This document shows, one piece after another, positions 7,716-12,509 of a stretch of 12,509 nucleotides of DNA. The DNA lies in NCBI GenBank assembly GCA_963923455.1, contig CAWULT010000130.1:1-12509 (forward strand), given 5' to 3'. The stretch comes from CAWULT01 sp963923455 (lineage in GTDB: Bacteria > Acidobacteriota > Vicinamibacteria > Vicinamibacterales > UBA2999). A program made the translations under genes and the position numbers. Within the stretch, counting starts at the first letter, position 1. Each line of letters begins with the position of its first letter. The notes below the pieces were generated by a model. It was given only the letters and a program-made list of their open reading frames with translations, made no database searches and was not told where the DNA came from.

Positions 7716-7783
7716 GGTGAGCGGGCCTGCTGCTCGTATTATTCTTCACCGCACCGTTTCCACCCTGCACCAGGAGTCCGTCC
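7716..7783. promoter_or_regulatory. Divergent promoter region, RapA-like gene / SGNH esterase gene
   Basis: This 68-nt gap separates two divergent starts. It holds an AT-rich island around 7736-7747 that stands out against the very GC-rich surroundings. On the + strand TATTAT at 7737-7742 matches the -10 consensus at five of six positions, about 40 nt before the esterase start. No convincing -35 hexamer is seen. AGGAG at 7772-7776 is a good ribosome binding site, 7 nt before the ATG at 7784. The same island could serve the leftward gene. Confidence 0.35.
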
Positions 7784-9139
7784 ATGCGCGTGCGACCGCT
7801 GCCCGTCGTCGTCCGAGTCCTGTTGATCCTCCTGGCGGCCTGCGGGCTGGCCTCGCCGGCCGCGTCGCAGTCGCGCGGGGAGAAGTGGGTCGCCACGTGG
7901 GCGACCGCGCTCGTGTCGCGCCCGCTGCCGGCTGGACGCGGTGCTGGCCCGGGTGGGCCGCCCGCGCCGGCCGGGCCGGCCGCCCCCGGTGCGCCGAACG
8001 GGCCGGCACCGGGCAACGGCGCGGCGCCGCCCGGGCCCCCGGGCGGCGGGCGCGGTGGGGTGCCGCCGGCCACCGTGAGCAACCAGACGGTGCGGCAGAT
8101 CGTTCACGCCAGCCTCGGGGGCAGCCGCGTGCGGGTCGTCCTGAGCAACGCCTTCGGCACCGCGCCGATCGAGATCGGCGGTGCCCACGTCGCCCTGCGC
8201 GACAAGGATGCCGCCATCGTGGCGGCGACCGGGAAGATGCTGACCTTCGGCGGCAGCCTGACCGCGCAGGTGCTGGCGGGGGCGACGCTCGTCAGCGACC
8301 CGGTGGACCTCGCCCTGCCGCCCGTGTCGGACCTGGCGGTCGATCTCTACCTGCCCGGAGAGCTCGGCCTCGGACCGTCGCCGGTGACGACGCACAGCGG
8401 CGCGTCGCAGACCAACTACGTCTCGGAGACGGGCAATCACGTCGGCGAGGCGGCGATCACCCCGGCGCTGCGGCCCGGCGCGTGGTTCCTGCTGGCGCGG
8501 GTCGAGGTCCTCGCGCCGGCCAGCACGCTCGCGGTCGTCGCCTTCGGCGACTCGATCACCGACGGCGCGCGGTCCACGCCCGACCTGAACACGCGCTGGC
8601 CCGATCACCTGGCGCGCCGGCTCGCGGCGCGCAAGGGCCCCGCCGTGGCGGTGCTGAACGCGGGCATCAGCGGCAACCGCGTGCTCGGCGACGGCGCGGG
8701 CACGAGTGCGCTGTCGCGCTTCGACAAGGACGTGCTGATGCAGACCGGCGTCACGCACGTCGTCGTGATGGAGGGCATCAACGACATCGGCCTCGCGCGC
8801 AGCAACCCGTCGCCCGGCACCGCCGACCTGATCGCCGCGCACCGGCAGCTCATCGAGCGCGCGCACGCGCGCGGACTCAAAGTGTACGGCGCCACGCTGA
8901 CGCCGTACGAAGGCGCGGCGTACTTCACCCGCGAGGGCGAGGCCAAGCGGCAGGCGCTCAACGAGTGGATCCGGACGGGCGGCGCCTACGACGGCGTCAT
9001 CGACTTCGACAGGGCGACGCGCGATCCGGCCGCGCCCACGCGGTTCCTGCCGGCCTACGACTCCGGCGATCACCTGCACCCGAGCGACGAGGGGTACAAG
9101 GCCATGGGCGAGGCCGTCGACCTGGCGCTGTTCAAGTAG
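7784..9139 (+). CDS. Secreted SGNH/GDSL hydrolase, XynE-like esterase
   Basis: This is an exported serine esterase (451 residues). Residues 1-29 are a signal peptide with hydrophobic core VVVRVLLILLAACGLA and likely cleavage near ASPAASQ. The N-terminal part (KWVATWATAL, 34-43, then NQTVRQIVHASLGGSRVRVV, 100-119) is the beta-rich region typical of this subgroup. All SGNH blocks are present: GDSITDG (255-261, nucleophile Ser257), Gly294 in NAGISGN, Asn333 in GIND, and the Asp429/His432 dyad in GDHLHPSD. The layout resembles the XynE-like SGNH group (acetylxylan-esterase-type enzymes). Residues 47-95 are a Pro/Gly/Ala-rich low-complexity insertion. AGGAG lies 7 nt before the ATG. It is 39 nt upstream of the tannase-family gene and likely co-transcribed, so a plant-polymer or phenolic ester substrate is plausible but not shown. 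Confidence 0.9.
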   Translation: MRVRPLPVVVRVLLILLAACGLASPAASQSRGEKWVATWATALVSRPLPAGRGAGPGGPPAPAGPAAPGAPNGPAPGNGAAPPGPPGGGRGGVPPATVSNQTVRQIVHASLGGSRVRVVLSNAFGTAPIEIGGAHVALRDKDAAIVAATGKMLTFGGSLTAQVLAGATLVSDPVDLALPPVSDLAVDLYLPGELGLGPSPVTTHSGASQTNYVSETGNHVGEAAITPALRPGAWFLLARVEVLAPASTLAVVAFGDSITDGARSTPDLNTRWPDHLARRLAARKGPAVAVLNAGISGNRVLGDGAGTSALSRFDKDVLMQTGVTHVVVMEGINDIGLARSNPSPGTADLIAAHRQLIERAHARGLKVYGATLTPYEGAAYFTREGEAKRQALNEWIRTGGAYDGVIDFDRATRDPAAPTRFLPAYDSGDHLHPSDEGYKAMGEAVDLALFK

Positions 9140-9178
9140 CCGCCGGCCGGGCCAGCGGCGCGGAAGAGGAGACGACAC

Positions 9179-10807
9179 ATGAGCACACGCACGTCGCGTT
9201 CGTGTCCGGGGCCGCGCGTGGCCGTTGCCGCCGGGGCCGCCCTGGCGCTGCTGGCGGCGACGCCGAGGCCCGCCTCGGCGCAGGCCTTCGGCGACCTGAA
9301 GGGTGCGCTGGTCGACTACTCGAAGTCCGACCTCTCCCCCCGCAAGGCGTGCGAGGCGCTCGGCCGCTACGCCGGCAAGGACGTCGTCCGGATCGCGGCC
9401 GCCGCGGTGCCGGCGGCCGGCGACGTGCCGGCCCACTGCCGCGTCACCGGCACGCTGGCGCCCGAGATCGCCTTCGAGGTCAGCCTGCCGGCCCGGTGGA
9501 ACGGCCGCTTCTACATGATCGGCAACGGCGGGCACGCGGGCGAGGCGCTCGACGACCCGGGCCGCGTCGCGCAGCGCAACACGGCGCTGCAGCACGGCTT
9601 CGCGTTCGCGCAGACCAACACCGGCCACGACGCGCGCACGGAGCCTGGCGGCACGTTCGTGTTGAGCAACCCGCAGAAGGCCATCGACTACGCCTACCGC
9701 GCCGTGCACCTGACGGCCGCGACCGGCAAGGACATCACGAAGGACTACTACGGCCGCCGCGTCTCGAAGGCGTACTGGAACTCGTGCTCGAACGGTGGGC
9801 GCCAGGGGCTGATCGAGGCGCAGCGGTACCCCGAGGACTTCGACGGCATCATCGCCAACGCGCCGTGGGTCGACCAGACCGGCTTCACGATCGGCGCCAT
9901 GTGGAACCAGCGTGCGCTGAGCGAGGCGCCGGTCACGCCGGCGAAGCTCGCCACGGTGGCCCGCGCCGTGATGAACAAGTGCGATGCCCTCGACGGCCTG
10001 ACCGACGGCCTGATCGACGACCCACGCGCCTGCCGGTTCGACCCGGCGAAGGACGTGCCGGCGTGCGGCGCCGGTGCGGACGGCGCCGACTGCCTGACGC
10101 CGGCGCAGGCCGCTGCCGTGTCCAAGGTCTACGGCGGTCCGGTCCGCGCCGACGGCACCTCCATCTTCCCGGGCTTCATGCCGGGCAGCGAGGCCGTCCA
10201 GCCAGGCCTGTTCGGCGGCGGCACCGGCAGCGGCTGGCTGAACGTGATCGTCGCGGCCCAGCCCGGCGGCAAGCCCGCCGACTTCAACCTGGCCGAGAAC
10301 ACGATGCGCTATCTCGTGCACGAGCCGCCGAAGCCGGACTGGGACTACCGGACGTTCGACTTCGACAAGGACCTGCACATGGTGGACGCGTGGAGCCGCA
10401 AGGCGGACGCGAAGAACCCGGACCTGTCCGCCTTCCGCAGACGCGGCGGAAAGCTGCTGATGACCTACGGCTGGGCCGACTCGATCCTGCAGCCGATGAT
10501 GGGCGTCCGCTACTACGAGCAGGCCACGGCGGCCAACGGACCGCGGACACCCGATTTCTTTCGACTGTTCATGGTGCCCGGCATGGCGCACTGCGGAGGC
10601 GGCGTCGGCCCGGACCGGCACGATCCGGTCACGGCGATGGTCGACTGGGTGGAGAAGGGCCGCGCGCCGGAGACGATGGTCGCCAGCAAGGTGGTGGACG
10701 GCACAGTGACGCGCACCCGTCCCCTGTGCGCGTATCCCAACGTGGCCCGGTACACCGGGCAGGGCAGCATCGACGACGCCGCGAGCTTCCGCTGCGTGGC
10801 GCCGTAG
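9179..10807 (+). CDS. Tannase/feruloyl esterase family protein, secreted
   Basis: This exported esterase of the tannase/feruloyl esterase family (PF07519, 542 residues) would hydrolyse galloyl or hydroxycinnamoyl esters. The signal peptide spans about residues 1-34 with an ASA-QA cleavage site. The catalytic CS-D-HC arrangement is intact: Cys203-Ser204 in NSCSNGGRQG, Asp434 in GWADSILQP, and His471-Cys472 in GMAHCGGG. The two cysteines would form the disulfide that ties the triad together. A calcium-site signature appears as CDALDGLTDGLIDDP (268-282, Asp269, Asp272 and Asp276). The lid lies between about 230 and 420. AGAGGAG is 7 nt before the ATG. It follows the SGNH esterase gene by 39 nt and converges on a gallate-type dioxygenase gene, which favours tannase-like over purely feruloyl activity. 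MHETase-like activity belongs to the same family but nothing here points to it. Confidence 0.92.
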   Translation: MSTRTSRSCPGPRVAVAAGAALALLAATPRPASAQAFGDLKGALVDYSKSDLSPRKACEALGRYAGKDVVRIAAAAVPAAGDVPAHCRVTGTLAPEIAFEVSLPARWNGRFYMIGNGGHAGEALDDPGRVAQRNTALQHGFAFAQTNTGHDARTEPGGTFVLSNPQKAIDYAYRAVHLTAATGKDITKDYYGRRVSKAYWNSCSNGGRQGLIEAQRYPEDFDGIIANAPWVDQTGFTIGAMWNQRALSEAPVTPAKLATVARAVMNKCDALDGLTDGLIDDPRACRFDPAKDVPACGAGADGADCLTPAQAAAVSKVYGGPVRADGTSIFPGFMPGSEAVQPGLFGGGTGSGWLNVIVAAQPGGKPADFNLAENTMRYLVHEPPKPDWDYRTFDFDKDLHMVDAWSRKADAKNPDLSAFRRRGGKLLMTYGWADSILQPMMGVRYYEQATAANGPRTPDFFRLFMVPGMAHCGGGVGPDRHDPVTAMVDWVEKGRAPETMVASKVVDGTVTRTRPLCAYPNVARYTGQGSIDDAASFRCVAP

Positions 10808-10856
10808 AGGCGCCCGCCGTCCACCGCGCGCGACGGGCGACGCGACCCCGGAAACG

Positions 10857-10895
10857 ACGACGGCCCGACTGGTCCTGAGCCAGCCGGGCCGTCGT
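10857..10895. terminator. Strong shared hairpin between convergent tannase and dioxygenase genes
   Basis: An 11-bp perfect stem (ACGACGGCCCG with CGGGCCGTCGT), one A/C mismatch, then 4 more pairs (CTGG/CCAG) enclose the 7-nt loop TCCTGAG. It lies in the 119-nt gap between the two converging stops. On the - strand it is followed by CGTTTCC, a short T-run, so it suits the dioxygenase transcript best. The + strand lacks a T-run but the stem is strong enough to act on both. Confidence 0.75.
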
Positions 10896-10926
10896 GCCGG
10901 TTACGGGCAGCGCCGCGGGCTGCCCC

Positions 10927-12222
10927 TTACTTCTTGTCCTTCGCCCAGGAGTCCTGCATCGCGCCGGCGTCGGTGCCAGCCACCGAGTAGAGCGCGCCCG
11001 GGGCGTTGCGCGTCTTCTGGAAGTCCTCGAGCGACTGCCCGCGCATCGCGGCGTAGATGTGCAGGTTCGAGACGCCGACCACCGCGCCCAGTTTCTCCAG
11101 CATGAAGAAGCTGACGCCGTAGTGGATCATGCCCCGCCAGTTCAGCGTCCGCACGAGCGCGCGCTCCTCGGCCGTCAGGCCGGCGTCCTCGAACAACGCG
11201 TCCTGGTCGGTCCGGAACTTCTGGCGCCAGCCGGGCTCGATCAGGCTGTGCAGGAACTTGTTCAGGCGGTACGCCTTGACGCTGCGTTCGATCGTGAACG
11301 GATAGGTGCCCTCGAGCTTCTCGACGCCGGCGAGCTGGTGGTTGACGTGCGCGAGATAGGCGGCGTCGGGCCTGGCGGGCGCCGGATCGTCGTCCTCGTA
11401 GATGGCCGTCGCGATGCCCGTCATGCTGGGCAGGTAGTAGCTCTGGTGCAGCTTCCGGATCTTCGGCGCCATCGCGCCGCGCATCACGAGCCACATGATG
11501 ATCTCGGCACCCTCCATGCCGCCCAGCTTGGCGTACTCGGCGTGGGTCATCTCGGTGAGGCGCTGGGGGTCCTTCTCGATCAGGTCGAGGAACTCGAGGT
11601 CCCACGGCGTGTTGTTGAAGCCGCACCGCTCGCCGTGCACCTGGTGGGAGAGGCCGCCGGTGGCGACGAGCGCCACCTTCAGGTCCTCGGGGTAGCTCTC
11701 GATGGCCTTGCGCAGGCTCTGGCCCAGCTTGAAGCAGCGCTTCGCCGACGGGATCGGGAACTCGAGCACGCCGATCTGCAGCGGCACCATCGCGCCCGGC
11801 CACGTCGGCTCGTGGGGCCACAGGATCGACAGCGGCGAGAAGCAGCCGTGGTCGAGCGGCTTGTCCTGGAAGTACGACAGGTCGAATTCATCGGCCACGA
11901 GCCCGGTCGCGATGTGGTGGGCGAGCTTCGGGTGCCCCTTGACCGGCGGCAGCGCGCGCGGGCCGCCGCCCTCGTCGGCCGGCGCGTACGACTCGCCGAT
12001 GCCGAGCGCGAACTGCGAGTAGTGGTCGAAGAAGAACGACGTGACGTGGTCGTTGAAGATCAGCAGCAGCACGTCGGGCTTCTTCTCGGCCAGCCAGTCC
12101 TGCACCGGCTTGTAGCCCTCGAAGATGGGCGCCCAGACCGGGTCGTCCTGCTTCTGCTTGTCGAGCGCGAATCCGATCGTCGGGGTGTGCGAGCTGGCGA
12201 CTGCGCCAACGATCCGTGCCAT
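10927..12222 (-). CDS. galA: Extradiol ring-cleavage dioxygenase, LigB-LigA fusion; likely gallate dioxygenase
   Basis: This cytoplasmic non-heme Fe(II) type II extradiol dioxygenase (431 residues) would open the gallate ring to 4-oxalomesaconate. The N-terminal LigB domain (1-280) has His12 in ASSHTPTIGFA, His59 in FNDHVTSFF, catalytic His193 in GGLSHQVHG, and Glu240 in GMEGAEIIMW; all are within one residue of the DesB positions I recall. The C-terminal LigA-like domain (from about 315) includes YRLNKFLHSLIEPGW, MRGQSLEDFQKTRNAPGA and Tyr412, which matches a substrate-contacting tyrosine of DesB. Length fits GalA/DesB (about 420). The frame opens to 12462, but the Met at 12222 fits the family N terminus exactly and has AGAGGA (12233-12238) 10 nt upstream; the upstream extension is low-complexity Arg/Pro/Gly. 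A fused protocatechuate 4,5-dioxygenase is the main alternative. It is convergent with the tannase gene. Confidence 0.9.
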   Translation of the reverse strand: MARIVGAVASSHTPTIGFALDKQKQDDPVWAPIFEGYKPVQDWLAEKKPDVLLLIFNDHVTSFFFDHYSQFALGIGESYAPADEGGGPRALPPVKGHPKLAHHIATGLVADEFDLSYFQDKPLDHGCFSPLSILWPHEPTWPGAMVPLQIGVLEFPIPSAKRCFKLGQSLRKAIESYPEDLKVALVATGGLSHQVHGERCGFNNTPWDLEFLDLIEKDPQRLTEMTHAEYAKLGGMEGAEIIMWLVMRGAMAPKIRKLHQSYYLPSMTGIATAIYEDDDPAPARPDAAYLAHVNHQLAGVEKLEGTYPFTIERSVKAYRLNKFLHSLIEPGWRQKFRTDQDALFEDAGLTAEERALVRTLNWRGMIHYGVSFFMLEKLGAVVGVSNLHIYAAMRGQSLEDFQKTRNAPGALYSVAGTDAGAMQDSWAKDKK

Positions 12223-12241
12223 GGTGGTCGTGTCCTCTTCT

Positions 12242-12259
12242 GCGCCCGTTCGCGGGCGC
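12242..12259 (-). other. Leader hairpin just upstream of the dioxygenase ribosome binding site
   Basis: A perfect 7-bp stem (GCGCCCG with CGGGCGC) with a 4-nt loop (CGAA on the transcript strand) lies about 20-37 nt before the dioxygenase ATG and ends 3 nt from AGAGGA. It may affect ribosome access or mRNA stability. At this GC content a chance stem is possible, so its function is a guess. Confidence 0.35.
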
Positions 12260-12391
12260 GCGCGTGAAACTCGTCGCCGATCGTGCGCGGCGGATGCTCC
12301 CGTTCCCGGCGGCGGCCGATCGTGTCGGGGGGAGATGACGGCGCGTTCGGTGCCGCCCGGGGATCCGGGCCCCGGCCCGGCCATCCGTCCG

Positions 12392-12397
12392 ATCATA
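12392..12397 (-). promoter_or_regulatory. Candidate -10 hexamer for the dioxygenase gene
   Basis: TATGAT on the - strand matches the -10 consensus at five of six positions and would give a leader of roughly 160 nt. No -35 hexamer is recognisable; that zone is occupied by the left arm of the long inverted repeat starting at 12401. Between 12260 and 12390 I see only GC-rich sequence and a possible 6-bp hairpin at 12357-12375. Confidence 0.2.
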
Positions 12398-12400
12398 GCC

Positions 12401-12509
12401 CGGCGGCGTCGCGGTCGGCCCGCAGCCCGCGCGTGCCGGGAGGGGCCGCCGCCACATGGCATGATGGCAGCCGTTCCGCGCGGGCTGCGGGCCGACCGCG
12501 ACGCCGCCG
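12401..12509. repeat. Perfect 33-bp inverted repeat with 43-nt loop, ending at the window edge
   Basis: Bases 12401-12433 are the exact reverse complement of 12477-12509, checked base by base; the first mismatch inward is at 12434/12476. The loop is 12434-12476. The right arm ends on the last base of the window, so the repeat may be longer outside. This could be a true long hairpin upstream of the dioxygenase gene or a fold-back artefact at a contig end. A + strand frame from ATG 12461 runs through the right arm to the edge, but with no convincing ribosome binding site. Confidence 0.9.

Noticed and set aside
4578..7826. A 1082-codon open frame on the + strand
   Set aside because: It is antisense to the DUF8021 and RapA-like genes; the composition is Arg/Gln/Val/Glu-rich shadow sequence with no recognisable motif.
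7739..10621. A 960-codon open frame on the - strand
   Set aside because: It is the reverse-strand shadow of the SGNH and tannase-family genes, both of which carry signal peptides and full catalytic motifs.
6064..10878. A 1604-codon open frame on the + strand
   Set aside because: It runs antisense to the RapA-like gene and out of frame through the two esterase genes, is Arg/Ser/Ala-rich with no domain, and follows from stop-codon scarcity at about 70% GC.
10894..12267. A 457-codon open frame on the + strand
   Set aside because: It is antisense to the dioxygenase gene and has no domain signature.
12429..12439. An 11-nt match between the left edge (1-11) and the loop side of the terminal inverted repeat, suggesting a circular or terminal repeat
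   Set aside because: Eleven GC-rich bases are expected to recur by chance in a 12.5-kb window of this composition; the match does not extend.
12461..12509. Possible start of a + strand gene (ATG ATG GCA...) running off the right edge
   Set aside because: Only 16 codons are visible, the purine run at 12438-12445 is too far upstream, and the frame passes through the suspect inverted repeat arm.

Overview
The window is about 70% G+C, with long spurious open frames on both strands, Shine-Dalgarno-led genes and secreted esterases. This suggests a high-GC soil-type bacterium. My best guess is Acidobacteriota (Vicinamibacteria-like), but no rRNA or other phylogenetic marker is present, so this is inference only.

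Region 1 (2-2907, + strand) is a tight four-gene operon for RNA end repair and ligation. It holds the 3' part of an alpha/beta (dienelactone-hydrolase-like) hydrolase, a small MJ1316/DUF504-family protein predicted to recognise RNA ends, archease, and the 3'-phosphate RNA ligase RtcB with every metal-binding and catalytic residue intact. The genes are 27 nt apart, overlapped by 4 nt, and 12 nt apart. A GC-rich hairpin follows rtcB.

Region 2 (2986-7715, - strand) holds three genes read leftward. The first is a RapA-like SWI2/SNF2 ATPase of 853 residues, followed by a secreted DUF8021/NTF2-like protein of unknown function and a luciferase-like flavin-dependent oxidoreductase. The LLM gene converges on rtcB. 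Gaps of 81 and 128 nt make a single operon uncertain.

Region 3 (7784-12222) looks like a plant-polyphenol module. A secreted SGNH esterase and a secreted tannase/feruloyl esterase lie in tandem on the + strand. They converge, across a strong shared hairpin, on a fused LigB-LigA extradiol dioxygenase that best fits gallate dioxygenase. In outline, the exported esterases would release gallate or other phenolic acids from esters, and the cytoplasmic dioxygenase would open the gallate ring.

The last 109 bases hold a perfect 33-bp inverted repeat with a 43-nt loop, ending exactly on the final base. This is either a genuine long hairpin or a fold-back assembly artefact at a contig end. No tRNA, rRNA, CRISPR array, insertion sequence or phage gene was seen. 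The candidate for a less-described system is the RNA-repair operon, with its hydrolase partner and a histidine-rich insertion in the MJ1316 protein.
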